Source of the DNA: Sambucus nigra | Lineage: Eukaryota > Streptophyta > Magnoliopsida > Dipsacales > Adoxaceae | Length of the DNA: 64,000 nt | Assembly (NCBI GenBank): GCA_949130495.1 | Contig: OX422213.1 | Location: forward strand, 58,316,678 to 58,380,677 | Direction: 5' to 3' | In this document: positions 1 through 11,999 of the stretch, piece after piece | How positions within the stretch are numbered: the first letter of the stretch is position 1 | Layout of the letters: each line of letters begins with the position of its first letter | Notes under the pieces: generated by a model | What the model saw: only the letters and a program-made list of their open reading frames with translations | What the model was told of the DNA's origin: nothing | Databases searched by the model: none | Position numbers and translations under genes: made by a program

Positions 1-544
1 TTCAAAACTCGACACCCGGACCAATCTGGGGCTTAGGCGGACCGGTCTGCCTCTTGATGCGGATCGGTTCTTTTAATTTTCTGGCAAACCGATTTTTTTA
101 TTTTTCATCCTGCTTCGGTTTTCTTTTGATCCGGGGTCATCTGGAGTATGGCACAGCGGACCGGTCCGGGGTGAGGGCGGACCGGTCTGCCTCTTTGTCT
201 TATTTTCCTAACTTTTGTTCTGGGAGTCCAATTGAGGTGTCGTTTCTTCCTATGTGCTCAAGAGCTTCATACCTTCAACTTCTCTTTAGGTACCTCATCT
301 GAATTCCAGGTAGAAATTACACTTTTGCCCTTTGGACTTTCCTTCTTTTCGTTTCTTTCGGTTTCTTTCTTTCTTTCTTGACATCAAATAGCTGTAAAAT
401 CAATACAAAATACCAGAAACTCGGTGTACTCATTAGGATAAGTCAATAGCAAGATTATGAGATAAAGTCAAATCGATTACGTTGTTCGAGATGCTAAAAG
501 TAACTAAATTAAAGGATAAATTAGGAAGAATTTATGCCTAATCA
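1..544. repeat. Direct repeat copy 1 of insertion E
   Basis: Matches 1534-2094 throughout, starting ACTCGACACCC and ending TTTATGCCTAATCA. It contains a cluster of GGACCGGTCC-like palindromes (about 37-190). Relative to copy 2 it has an extra stretch of roughly 22 bases near 456-478. The short open frame at 54-302 lies inside this repeat and is not a gene. Confidence 0.85.
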
Positions 545-1533
545 AATGTGTCTCAGAAGTGCGTACTCTTTAGGCTCAACTGCAAGCCTGTCAGTAATAA
601 TCCTATAAGTGGGGTATCGGTCCTCAGGGAAATAGGACAATGTAATTGTGACGGCGTTCGATAGACAAGGAAATCCTAACTCTGACTCTAAAAAGAAAGG
701 AAAATTGATTTGGTTTTGAGAATGACTATACTAAATGCAAATATGAAATTATGAAAAGATGCAATTATACTAATTTACCTAAAATACAAATGATGAATGT
801 TTAAAAACTTTAAACTATGTATGAGAAAGCTAGGACGGGAATACAATCCCCCAACCCTAGTGTATTGTCGTTATAATACTAATCGTAAATTTAAATGATT
901 AACTAGACCCAGAATTTAGTACTCCCAAGCATTACGTATATGAGCTTGAAGCCCGCATCATACTTAATCTGAGGACGAGTAAATCGGTATTACGATAGTT
1001 ACACTTAAATTGTATTCTAAAGCATCCCGGTTACTCAGAAGAAAACGAGATAAAAAAATCTACAATTTTCGTGTCCCTACGCGATACGGTTGTAATCAAT
1101 CACTAAATTGAGAGGATTAATGTTATACACACGCAACTAACACATCAGGATGGGTTCATGTATCCCGGCCTTAGAAAATCTAGCCTAGCATGCTGAAAGT
1201 GATGAAAATAATTTTTGAATTGCAGAAAACCATGATTAAACTAAGGAAACTTGGTAGAATGATGTAGAAAAAAAATTAAGAGAGGAAACAACTCACTAAT
1301 TTTACCAAAGCAGTAACAACAGCAATTAAGAACACTTGTAATCAAAGAATTTCTTAATATTCTTCAGTATTAGAATTAAAATTGTAAACTGTATCTAAAC
1401 TAGGGTTTCTGAAAAAGAATGGAAAATTAACTAAAATTCTCTGTGTCACTAATGATAATAAATCGGGTTTTTATACCCTACAAAAATTCAAGAATTTTAG
1501 TTGCAGTAGGACTCTCATTAGAAGAAGATAGAA

Positions 1534-2094
1534 TTTTGAAACTCGACACCCAGACCAGTCCGGGGCTTAGGCGGACCGGTCTGCCTCTTGATGCGGATCG
1601 ATTCTTTTAATTTTCTGGTGAACCGGTCTGGGGCAGACCGGTTCTTTTATTTTTCACCCTTCTTCGGTTTTCTTTCGATCCGTGGTCTTCTGGAGTATGG
1701 CACAGCCGACCGGTCCGGGGTGAGGGCGGACCGGTCTGCCTCTTTGACTTTTTTCCCCAAATTTGACTACTCATAACTTTTGTTTCGAGATTCCGATTGA
1801 GATGCCGTTTCTTCATATGTGCTCATGAGCTTGATACCTTCAACTTCTCTTTAGGTACCTCATCCGAATTCTGGGTAGAAATTACACTTTTTCCCTTTGG
1901 ACTTTCCTTCTTTTCGTTTCTCGATTCTTCCGATTTCTTTCTATCTTTCTTGACATCAAATACCTATAAAATCAATACAAAATACTTGAAACTTGGTGTA
2001 CTCGTTAGGATAATTCAATAGTAAGATTACGTTGTTCGAGATGCTAAAAGGAACTAAATTAAGTGATAAATTTGGAAGAATTTATGCCTAATCA
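1534..2094. repeat. Direct repeat copy 2 of insertion E
   Basis: Second copy of the sequence at 1-544, with the GACCGGTC palindrome cluster at about 1545-1740 including one additional palindrome (AACCGGTCT...AGACCGGTT, 1620-1647). Its right end is the element/host boundary at 2094. Confidence 0.85.
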
Positions 2095-4770
2095 GGTGCC
2101 CCCATACTGTTCGTTAGGAAGAGGGATGGATCGTTGTGGTTATGTGTTGATTACAGAGAGTTGAATAATGTCGCGAATCGATGACTTATTCGACTAGTTG
2201 AGAGGAGCAGCTTTCTTCTCGAAGATTGACTTGAGATCGGGATGCCATCAATTGCGTATCAGGGAGCATGATGTGTCGAAGACTACCTTCTTGATGAGAT
2301 ATGGTTCCTATGAATTCAGGTTTATGCCTTTCAGGCTAACCAATGCCCCAGCTGTGTTTATGGAATTGATGAACAAGGTGTTCAGAGAGTTCCTGGACTA
2401 GTTCTTCATCGTCTTTATAGATGACATTCTTATTTACTCATAAACTGAGGAAGGGCATGCCGAGCACTTGAGGCAGGTTTTGTAGACATTGCGTCAGCAT
2501 GAGTTGTACGCAAAATATGAGAATGTGGGTTTTGGCAGAAGGAGGTCCAGTTTTGGGGGCATATCATCTATGATAAAGGGATATCAGTGGATCCGGGGAA
2601 GGTGTCAGTGGTGAGGGAGTGGGGATAGCCCATGACACCGACCGAGATATGCAGTTTCTTGGGCTTAGCTAGATACTATAGGAGGTTCATTCGAGGGTTT
2701 TCAAACATAGCGGGTTCGTTGACACACCTGACTCACAAAGGGGTACCGTTTATCGGGAGTGACGCCTGTCAGTTAGCCTTTGATGAGTTCAAAGATAAGT
2801 TAACCTCAACACTAGTGTTAGCATTACCCAGGTCAGGAGTAGAGTATCTAGTCTACACTAATTCATCCTTATTATGACTTGAAGGTGTACTTCAGTAGGA
2901 GAATCAGTCTATAGCTTATTCTTCCCGTAAGTTTAAGCCTCAAGAGAGGAATTACCCCACCCACGATTTAGAGTTGGCGACTGTGGTGTTTTTCCCTTAG
3001 GATTTTGGGACGTTACCTCCTGGGGGAGAAATTTTATTTGTTCATAGATAACAAGTCATTACAGTATCTCGTCACATAGAAGGAGCTGAATATGCATCAG
3101 GGTCGGTGGCTTGAGTTTGTTAAGGATTATCATTTTGATATCCAATACCACTTGGGAAAGGCTAACATGGTAGAAGACGTGTTGAGACGTAGGTCAGTAG
3201 GGAAGGTGACCAAAGTGTGGAAAGCGAAATGGAAGGATTTAGGGCACAAGGATGCGGTGGGTTGATTGTTCATGTCTGTGATGACGGTTACGCCCAAGAT
3301 TATTACGAGAGTAGTACATGCTCAGGCTGCTGATTCATTCTCCCAAAGTCAGATAGTGCAGCTTCTAGCAAAGGGGGTCGAGCCTTATACTGTGGGTTCA
3401 TATGGGGGTCTACGTTTGAATGGAAGATTGGTTATTAATGAGGGTGAAGACTTGCGACATGAGGTGATGACAGAGTAGCACGGTTCATGATTTGCATTAC
3501 ATCCCGGTGGGGATAAGATGTACCAGGATATGCATAGATAGTACTGGCGGAGTGGGATGAAGAAGGATATTGTCGAGTTCATCTCGAAATGTGCCACTTG
3601 TCAGTTGGTAAAGGTCGACCATCAGAGACCGGCGGGACTTCTACAGCCATTAGAGGTTCCTACGTGGAAATGGGATAGCATTTCCATGGATTTCATCACA
3701 AGATTACCTACATCGCAGAGGGGTCAGGATTCGATATGGGTGATAGTGAGTCGGTCGACCAAGGTAGCCCACTTTCTGCTAGCCAGGATAGACTACACCA
3801 TGAGATAATACGCCCAGATATTCATAGCAAAAATAGTGAGACTCCACGGAGTGCCTCTCAATATCATGTTTGATAGAGATAAGGTGTTTGTGTCTCTATT
3901 TTGGGAGAGTTTTCAGGAGGCGATGGGTACGTAGTTGCGACTGAGCACATCCTATCACCCGCAAATGGATGGTCAGACCGAGTGAACAAATCAAATGTTA
4001 AAGGACTTGTTGCGTATGTGCATCATTGATTTTGGGAGAGGCTGGGAGTAGTACCTTCCACTGGTGGAGTTTGCCTATAATAACTCCTACCAGTATACTA
4101 TCGGTATGACTCCATTTGAAGAACTATACGCTAGACCTTATCGTTCCCAAGCATGTTTGTTAGAGGTAGGGGACAATAAGGTACTATATCCGTAGGTGAT
4201 TCGGGATGCTTCGGCAAGGAGAGAGCTGATACAGAGCCGTATTTGGGTTTGTCAAGATCGACAAAAGAGATATGCTCACACCAAACGACATTTTTGATAG
4301 TTCAACATTGGGGGTCAGGTGTTACTTCAGGTGTCTCCTATGAAGGGATTTATGCATTTTGGGAAGAAGGAAAAGTTGGCTCCTAGGTATGTAGGGCCAT
4401 TCCGCATTATGGAGAGGATTGGGCCAGTTTCTTATAGACTTGGGTTACCAGAGGACTTGCATAGGGTCCATGACGTGTTCCATATCTCTTTGCTAAGAAG
4501 ATTTCTTCGAGGTGATTTGGCCCATACTCATATTTCGTTATAGGAGATCGACTTACAGCCTCATAGCTCCTACGAGGAGGGCCCGGTTGCTATCCTAGAT
4601 CGTAGCGAGAGGAAGTTGAGGTCAAAGATAGTACTACTAGTTCGTGTTCAGTTGCGGCACCATAGTGTTTAGGAATCAACCTCGGAGCCTGAGGATGACA
4701 TGCGTGAACATTATCCAGAGTTACTCTTGCCAGGTATATTTCCATTTCTGAATTTCGGGATGAAATTCTG
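2095..4770 (+). pseudogene. Decayed Ty3/gypsy chromovirus pol, element C (RT to chromodomain)
   Basis: Reading in order across stops and frameshifts: reverse transcriptase from [13 protein letters not shown] and VDYRELN at the 5' edge (2095-2165), [22 protein letters not shown] and the catalytic [10 protein letters not shown] (about 2410-2440); RNase H around 2630-3200 (VYTNSSL where VYTDASL is usual, then NKSLQYL); integrase H2C2 zinc finger with HPGGDKMYQD (about 3480-3600, first His lost); integrase core with DSISMDFITRLP (about 3675); and a C-terminal region [21 protein letters not shown] followed by a chromodomain-like tail with DDMREHYPELL, about 4319-4740. Many in-frame stops show it is dead. 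The 5' part is separated by insertion E. Colinear with the pol of element A. In a live element the product would be the polyprotein for reverse transcription and integration. Confidence 0.92.
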
Positions 4771-4775
4771 TTATT

Positions 4776-4785
4776 AGGGGGGAAG
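4776..4785 (+). promoter_or_regulatory. Polypurine tract of element C
   Basis: AGGGGGGAAG lies two bases before the LTR start at 4788, the expected position for the plus-strand primer in LTR retrotransposons. The same tract precedes the LTRs of elements A (complement at 11991-11999) and D (39601-39610). Confidence 0.85.
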
Positions 4786-4787
4786 TA

Positions 4788-7582
4788 TATAATACCCCGT
4801 ATTTTTATGCATATTTATTTTATTATGAAATTATGGAAAATGGGGATTAATTCAATTAAAGGGAGAAAATTTAATTTGTAATTAGCTCAATTTAATGGTA
4901 ATAATTACTAGCATGATGAGAGTTAGTAGTTATCGAAATAATATTATGGCCGAGATGAGATACACGACATCCGTGACATAATTATTTGGGACGCGCGTAT
5001 AAGTCATGTCACCAGTATGTATTTGGGGGTTAACAATATAAATTATTTTATATAACTCAAATGACTATTTTGAGTGCGCTAGAGTGTCCGGAAGGTTCGA
5101 AATAGTCAGAAAATACTACTCGGGTATTTTATTTGGAGTTCGGGGCATTTTATCCTAAAACGACACCTTAGAGTGGTATTTTGATCTTTTAGAATTTTTG
5201 AGTAATTAAATGGATGAAATTTGGTTGAATTAAGAGCATTGAGGGTTAGTGGTCTATCAGTTTCAACTTACGTGACAAGGAGAAAAGAGAGAGAGAGAAC
5301 CAAGGAAGAAGAAGACTCCTTTGGAGACCTAAGCTAAGAACTCAAGCTTTCACACCAAAAATTATGCCAGCGCGTAGATCGTGTCAAGAGGATCGTTCCC
5401 ATACCAATATCAGTCCAACAATCAAATGTTCATTCCGAGGCAAGTATTTATCGTGCTCCTCTTTTAGCATATATTGTTCCTGTTAATTTAGGTTTGATGA
5501 TATAAACTTGTTGCAAAGAAAACTTAGGTTTAATTAGGCTAAATTGAGAAAAAACCTTATGAATTGGAGATCGGTATGCATGTAGAGGTTTTTCCCTTGA
5601 TTAGACTATTAAAATCTGGAAATTTTATGTCTTAATCACGAATTATAATAAGAGTTTTGGACAATTAAAATTTTGGGTTCATATTTAAGAGACTTATTGG
5701 AAATTAAAGAGATTGTTGAATTCCAATTGATTATATAAGGATTTGACCTTTAATTGATCTTAGAAAATATCTTAGGATGTTTTGTATTAGTGTAGGAACA
5801 TTTAGTTTGGATTACGTTGAGTATTTGTATGTTTTTGAAGATTAAAAGTTGATAAAAATCAAAATTTGGAAGAACTGTGTCTGTCTGGAATTCTCGTTTG
5901 AAGACCTGCCCAGGTTATTCGAACGAACCTTCTAACGATATTTCCAACGACCTTTCTAATGATTTGCTGAGTTCATTCGAACGAGAATCCTGTTACTTCT
6001 AACGAGATTCCATAATGATTTTTAGAGTCCATTCGAGTTAAAAACCATCCTAGGGTTATCCAAGCGAGTGTATTAGCCTACATTAGTAACATGTGGCTTA
6101 AATTCCAAATTGTTAGGTAAGTAAGGGTGTAATGGTCCTCGGGGTATTTTATTTATGTGAAAAACTAGGAGAGAAAGTAAGTCCTAGAGAGGCTATATAT
6201 ATATGGATATCGTGCAGAGTAATGGCATTAATATTACTTACGGATTATAGTATTTGGGTTATGTGATTACCTATTAATGTATATAAGTTGTGTGCATGAT
6301 TATTAATTGGAATATCATGTGTATGACATACCTAGCTACTCGCTATCGAATGGGGGTTAATGCATTGTGGACGACCATATCTTGTGTGCCTTCGGGGGAT
6401 TTCGAGTCTTACCACTAGAGCATGGAACCTAGGTATGGGCTATCTGTGAGAACGATAGTGTTGATGGTCGTATGGGTGCGTAGGTATGTGCGTAGCCCAT
6501 CGGCTTGGGACTATGTTTCCCTCCAATATGTGTATATATTTTATTGGTTCTTGAGAGAGTGAATCTGTTGTCGTTTTTGCGTGAGCATTGCAACGGAACT
6601 AAATAGCCGAGTATGTGTTGTATTAATATAGTTGTATGTATACATAGTGATGTTTTATATATGTATACTGAGTTCCTATTCAATGTTTCTTGTTGTCTAC
6701 TTTATTAAAGTATATACTTATTGGGTCACTAGTTAGTAATAAAGAATACTATGATAATGACTTACAACGTGCTTAAACCTATTCCTAAATAATAGTAATA
6801 TAATGGTTTCGGGTTATTTATATATTCTCTCCGGCATAGTGGTTATCCTATATATAGTCAGGTAGACTGATGAGACTAGTATGGGTAGTTAGACTCGCTA
6901 GGTGTGCACATTATATGAAAGGTGAGCATCTCAAGTGAGTACGCTAAGTTAACATGGATAATATATGTGCTAATTGAATAAATTAAGAATTTCCTATATT
7001 TAAACTGTTTTCTACTCGGCTCAGACCCATTTTTCTGCAAATATCTTTTCTTATTCTATTATTTTAGGTGCTCAGCCACAGGGACACCTAACTTAGGAGA
7101 TTCCATTCATTCGCCAAGATGTAGTTGTCATGGAAGCTACGGGATATTACTAGTAGACATTTCTAAGTCTATTTCTGCTTATCCAATAGTCATTTTAGTT
7201 TAGTTGGACATGTCGTCCCTCTTATTTTACATGTAGAGATTTGGAGTTGTTTAATTCTATCATTAGACTTTGATTTCGTGTTTTTGGATTATTGTATGGG
7301 ATTTTGACTGGATGTGTTTATTCCAATTCTTTATTTTACTTCAGTTAGTTTTTACCTTATACTATTGTGATGTATGGTGATGTTTAGATATTACCTTTTA
7401 ATAATGATGGTTAATAACAAGATAAAATTTTGACACCAACCTTTTTAAATATTAGGTGGTTAATTTTTATTATATTATAATTTGAGTTTTCTATAGTGAT
7501 GCATTATCTGAACCAACTTGATAATCTGAAATTAATTAATTAAGGACTGATTACCTTGTAATTAATTTGGCGGGGTGTCACA
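4788..7582 (+). repeat. 3' LTR of gypsy element C
   Basis: Starts TATAATACCCCG (TG altered to TA) directly after the polypurine tract and ends GGCGGGGTGTCACA, the same termini as the LTRs of A, B and D. Length 2795 bp, within the long-LTR class typical of plant Tekay/Del chromoviruses (family knowledge). It carries a cluster of TTCGAACGA/AACGAGA palindromes at about 5889-6067. Short open frames inside it (for example 6429-6683) have no coding signature. The right-hand target duplication cannot be matched because C's left end is outside the window. Confidence 0.88.
6193..6206 (+). promoter_or_regulatory. Possible TATA box of element C LTR
   Basis: CTATATATATATGG lies about 1.4 kb into the LTR, downstream of the palindrome cluster. 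This arrangement would place the palindromes in U3, upstream of a start of transcription. Call rests only on motif and position in an AT-rich context. Confidence 0.3.
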
Positions 7583-7981
7583 TAATTCAAAGTAGTTATA
7601 AATTACCATGGTAAGTATGTTTAATTTATTCGATAGTAATGTTTATAGTGATGATTTATATATAGTTATGTTTCATTTCGCATTATTAATTATTTAACAA
7701 TAAGATTTTAAAATTTATAGTATGTTTCATTTTTGTCTTATTTATATTCGGTAAAATCACAACCCTAAATGTTAGAAATGTCTAGAGCCAGCCAAATCTA
7801 TGCCCATCTAAATGTTCAACTACACCAGTCAACAACAATTCAAATAATAATGAAAAATATTAGAAATGCCTAGGGTCAACCAACTCAATGGCAATCTAAA
7901 TGTTCAAATCCACCAATCAACAACTTATGAAGTGAATATGATAATATAAAAGTCATTATATCACAATTTATTACAATAAAC

Positions 7982-7986
<5 letters not shown>

Positions 7987-8042
<56 letters not shown>
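7987..8042. repeat. (TG)n(TA)n microsatellite
   Basis: Uninterrupted TG dinucleotides pass directly into TA dinucleotides. The open frames reading through it are translated microsatellite, not genes. Confidence 0.95.
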
Positions 8043-8047
<5 letters not shown>

Positions 8048-8158
8048 GGGAGAGATAAAAGGAGAGAGAGGGGGGAGATGTATCGGGATGTGTGTAGAGA
8101 GAGATAAATGGTCGCCGAAATATGTGAGGAAGAGGAAAGGGGGTCTCCTTTGCTGCAA

Positions 8159-8159
8159 T

Positions 8160-8190
<31 letters not shown>

Positions 8191-8420
8191 GTAAGGGAAA
8201 ACCCAATTACCAATTTATACCAATTACCAATTTATACCAATTATCAATTTATACCATTTACCACAATATATTAATTTATACGAATTTCCATTTTCAATAT
8301 ACAAATTTTAACTTTAGGATACCAATTTTAATATTCAAATACCACTTTCAGAATATCAATTTCAATTTATACCAAATACCGATTTCACAATACCAATTTA
8401 TGAATGCCAATTTCAATTTA
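8159..8420. repeat. (AG)n tract followed by degenerate ACCAATTTAT repeats
   Basis: A GA run to about 8189 is followed by a block to about 8410 built from variants of CCAATTTATACC and CCAATTACC, a degenerate short-period minisatellite that decays toward its right edge. Confidence 0.8.
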
Positions 8421-8505
8421 CACCAAATACACACACACTGGCAAACACACTAACACACATAAACACACTAACACGCCCACATTAGCAGACACACTAACAC
8501 ATAAG

Positions 8506-8539
8506 CACACACACACACACACACATACACTAAAACATA

Positions 8540-8586
<47 letters not shown>

Positions 8587-8684
8587 CATGCTTGCAGAGA
8601 GGGAGGAGAGATGAGAGATGGACGGATGAGAGGTAGGAGAGGGGGAGATAGATGGTCTCCCATTCACAGAGGGGGGGGGGGGGG
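8506..8684. repeat. (AC)n, (GA)n and poly-G tracts
   Basis: AC repeat about 8506-8525, GA repeat about 8543-8582, and a run of 14 consecutive G at 8671-8684. The 105-codon open frame spanning this block is a product of the simple repeats. Confidence 0.9.
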
Positions 8685-8930
8685 AGAGAATTGCGAGTTA
8701 AAGAAGAGAATAATGAGGTAAAGAAAAGAATAAGACGACTAGGGTTTTATTTTATTAAAGTTGTCACGGACGTGTCACGATTTTTGTTCGTGATAAGGCA
8801 GTGACACTCTTGTCGCGATCTTGTTAGGATCAAAGATCGTAGTAATAAATGCGTGTTTTTTTGTCACATTTTTTTACTGTGACAGCCTTGGCTGGGTGAA
8901 GAGTGACATTTTTCCTAATTTAGTGTAGTG

Positions 8931-9198
8931 ATCATTGTATGTATTTGGCTTCCTACCTTCTTTTCTTAGTCTAGTGGGACACTCAAAATCACGACGCCCA
9001 ACACCTTGGCATTCAAAGGATTTATTTTCCACATTCTTAGGTTCATCCCTCTTCTTCCTAATATGGTCAATGAAGTTCTCAGGTTTGTTCTTAAATTTAT
9101 TATCTTCTCTAAGTTGAAAAAACTTATTAAACTTTCTATCAAACCTAGTAATCTCTTTCGAATCTAAAATACCCTCACTATCGAAATTCGACACATTC
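8931..9198 (-). pseudogene. Ty1/copia gag, 3' part (zinc knuckle end)
   Basis: Minus-strand reading gives an open stretch with SNFDSEGILDS, then RKFNKFFQ, and ends with CQGVGRRDFECPTRLRKEG, a decayed CCHC zinc knuckle of copia gag (normal form CxxCxxxxHxxxxC; the first half is damaged). It is the continuation of the gag fragment at 28195-28883: taking out element A and one copy of CATTC joins ...RNVNV to SNFDSE in one frame. Its downstream end is cut at 8930 by a CACTA terminus. In life gag forms the particle that packages element RNA. A relic, not a host gene. Confidence 0.8.
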
Positions 9199-10165
9199 TG
9201 TGATGCCCCTCCCAATTAAATATAGGGTGATCACACCTTTACCAATTTAAAACAGGATATCTGGTTGGTTCATTCTTACCATCACTGTCGAAAACATTAT
9301 AATCCATATTAATCACCTACAATTCAATTAAGCTAAGTGTCAAAATAATTTCCCTTTTTAACAAAACCATTTAACTAAAACATTCCAAGTATAAATTATA
9401 AACCATTCACCATACATAGGAATATAATGAGTACTGAACAAGAATTAAATACGAAATTAAATAAGAAAGGGTAAAACATCCCAGTTCAAAACTCCAAACA
9501 ATAAAATAAACTAAATACAATATCTCTGATAAAAGACTAGAAGAGGGCGACACATGCCCTAAATAGGTAGTCTAAATGAAAGTTGAATGGAAAGGATATA
9601 AGCATCTACTGCAAGGACCTACAGCTTCCACAATAGCTATAGCACATCTGACAATCCAATCACTAATTCTGGTACACCCGCGGCTAAGTACCTAGTATAA
9701 TATATATATATATATATGAGGAAGAGATGTAAAAAATGTGTCAGGGCCCGAGGTTTAAAAATGATTTAGCAAGTATTTAAAATTTGTTCTTAAAACAAGT
9801 CTTATACGCATGCTAGTTATCGAACTCTCACATGAGCTTCTCACCTCTCATCTATTGTGTACGCCTAACGTACATATAATTATCCCCTAGTTATACCACC
9901 CAATCTAACTAGTCTGAAGTCATTTTGATAGTATCTATACCCACTAGTAGTATACCCGTATTGCCCATACAATACACTTTCAAATTTTCCTATGTCGAAT
10001 AGCTAATAACATGTTTTCTCGTTTTCATAATAAATCTATTATACTCTTTAAGATTTGATTTATATATCAACATTTTCATCTCTACTAACCATACATTGTA
10101 TAATGATTCACAAGTTTATGTATATATACATATAGTCACATCGTCCCTATATATATATATATTCT

Positions 10166-10440
10166 AATACTGCACCCCCGGGCTAAGACCCATTAGCGCA
10201 CCTAACCATAATGATACTGCACCCCTGAGTTACCCCCATTAGTGAACTTATAACATTACCCTTGTACCCCCGGGTTATCACCTATTAGTACACTTATAAA
10301 TATATTCTTATACCCCGGGGTTATCACCCATTAGTACACTTAACGATATAATCCTTGCACCCCCGAGTTATTACCCATTAGTGCACCTAATAGTAAGATT
10401 CTTGCACCCTCGGGTTATCACCCATTAGTGCTCTTAACAA
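10166..10440. repeat. 47-bp tandem repeat, six copies, in A 3' LTR
   Basis: Each unit follows TGCACCCCCGGGTTATCACC then CATTAGTGCAC plus an AT-rich spacer. The same array lies in the partner LTR at about 26546-26800, where the last unit is partly deleted, so the array predates the insertion of A. Confidence 0.9.
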
Positions 10441-10744
10441 TAATAGCACATAATAGGCATACACATATCCTATTAAAATTTATAGGTATTTCTCCAACCT
10501 ACATATATACTTCTCATACGTATTTTAACCTCAACACTATGTATAGTATAAATATTTAGATTACTATCTCTCTCATAATCTCGAGGGTACATTCTCTCTA
10601 TATCGAAGTAAGTAAAGTATTTATTCTCACATACTTTCCTGAAATTCTGGCTTGTTTAACTTTACTATTGGGCAGTTTCTCTCACTCCAAAAAATCGGTA
10701 AACTCAAAAGTCGGACTCTAAGAAAATTCCCAAAAATTTACCCT

Positions 10745-10852
10745 GTCACTCGAATGAGATGGAAATGTCATTTGAACGACTACAACATGTCGCTCGAGCG
10801 ACTTCGTGTGAGATATTAATCTTGTTTGAACCACTTCGGGCGACTTTACGCG
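10745..10852. repeat. CpG palindrome cluster in A 3' LTR
   Basis: Several variants of the motif ACTCGAATGA / GTCGCTCGAGCGAC occur within about 110 bp, 1.14 kb from the LTR start. The partner LTR lacks the whole cluster: near 27070 the flanks are joined directly. Confidence 0.75.
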
Positions 10853-11990
10853 AGACATACTATTTCGTCTTCTTCACCAAATTTCAGCGTTTTCTACCAT
10901 TTTTGAACATAAAAAACTCTAAGATTCAACACCCAATGCCTCATCATTAATACCCATCAACGCATAACAAATTATAAATCATTCCTAACATCCTAGGATC
11001 ATTAATTCATGATTAATCATTGTAATTATGTACAATCTCCAAATTAATTCGCATAAACCCTAGTTTCCAAAATTTTAATTAAAGAACCTAATCATCCCAG
11101 ATTCATTCATCAATATATAATTCCATTTCATAATTAATCCTCTACATACATGAAGGATTATTAATAGCTAATTAACCCAGCCTTTAATCATCATTTAATC
11201 TTCAAAATTTCACGCAATTAACATGTAAATCATGATGAATCTCACCTACTCTAACATGAGTATGATTATTGCTAAAATAAAGCAAGTAATAAACACTTGC
11301 CTTAAGTCGAAGGTCTAAATCATTTGGTGATGTTCGTATAGACGCGTTCCTCTCTTCTCGATCTACACGTTAGTGGTCACGGTTATACAAGGTTGTGTTA
11401 ATTTGACCTTCCCTCTTGTAAATTGGTTCTCCATTACATCCCGTGTGGCCGTTCTTTACTTTTCGTGTCTCTCAACCCTAATTGACTTTCTTGGGCTGAT
11501 AAAATAACTCCCAATTTTCGTCCAGTAAATAAACCCAAAAATAAAATTTACCATAATGCCCTCTTGGGGCGCCGGTTATGCCTAAAATTGTCCTGGGACC
11601 CAAACTAAACACCCGGGTATACTATTCTGACTATCTCGACCCTTCCGGACTAAACGGTGCGCTCAAAATGACCATACGAGTAACCAAAAATAATTTCTCT
11701 TTTTATTTATAATCAATTAGTCTCGGTACGGCTCACACTCGCGCCAGACTTAATTTACCAAATTATCGTATTATTCACTCTCGACAATTTATCAAAGTTT
11801 ATAGTTTCATATTGTATATCAAACAATAAAATTAAATCAATAAGTATTAACCCTTGGCACACTAGTTAATATTTATTTTTAAATCCGGATTAATTAATAA
11901 TTAAATTCTCTGGTTTTAATTCAATTAATCCCACTATAATAATTAATCTCATAATTATTTAAATCCTCAAAAAATATGGTGTATTACATA

Positions 11991-11999
11991 CTTCCCCCG
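11991..11999 (-). promoter_or_regulatory. Polypurine tract of element A
   Basis: CTTCCCCCG on the plus strand, CGGGGGAAG on the coding strand, two bases outside the 3' LTR. Confidence 0.85.

Larger units (their letters stand above)
1..2094. mobile_element. LTR-type insertion E (left part outside window) in element C
   Basis: The insertion ends exactly at 2094 (...GCCTAATCA), where the interrupted gypsy reverse transcriptase frame resumes with GGTGCCCCC. A 545-bp sequence occurs at 1-544 and again at 1534-2094; about 990 bp of AT-rich DNA with no coding potential separates them. Two readings fit. Either 1-544 and 1534-2094 are a repeat pair bracketing a short non-coding interior, or the LTR is 547-2094 (starts TGTGTCTCAG, ends ATCA) and 1-544 is the tail of a second head-to-tail LTR. 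No primer-binding site follows 544, which favours the second reading. The left junction is not in the window, so the target duplication cannot be checked. Confidence 0.6.
7583..8930. mobile_element. CACTA-type transposon terminal region ending at 8930
   Basis: The right end reads AATTTAGTGTAGTG, the complement of CACTACACTAAATT, a CACTA terminal inverted repeat. Inside it are repeated subterminal GTGACA/TGTCAC motifs (near 8763, 8774, 8800, 8863, 8877, 8902), a hallmark of this superfamily. It ends exactly where the copia gag frame breaks, with a possible 3-bp target ATC at 8931-8933. The other end was not found in the window; element C may be nested within it. The stretch 7583-8760 is mostly microsatellite and degenerate AT-rich repeat without genes. 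Confidence 0.5.
9199..11988 (-). repeat. 3' LTR of element A
   Basis: 2790 bp, bounded by TGTGATGCC on the left and ...GTGTATTACA on the right (complement TGTAATACACC). Contains six copies of a 47-bp unit (10166-10440) and a palindrome cluster (CGCTCGAGCG, 10745-10852). A hand alignment of about 195 bp with the other LTR (from 9222 versus from 25590) gave about 20 mismatches. Confidence 0.9.

Noticed and set aside
7961..8213. Two overlapping minus-strand open frames
   Set aside because: Translated TG/TA/GA microsatellites.
8404..8721. 105-codon open frame (and its reverse partner)
   Set aside because: Made of AC, GA and G simple repeats; no amino-acid pattern beyond the repeats.
10166..10440. 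Regular repeats with spacers that superficially resemble a CRISPR array
   Set aside because: Spacers are similar to each other, the array is present in both LTRs of a plant retrotransposon, and no cas-like gene exists. It is an LTR minisatellite.
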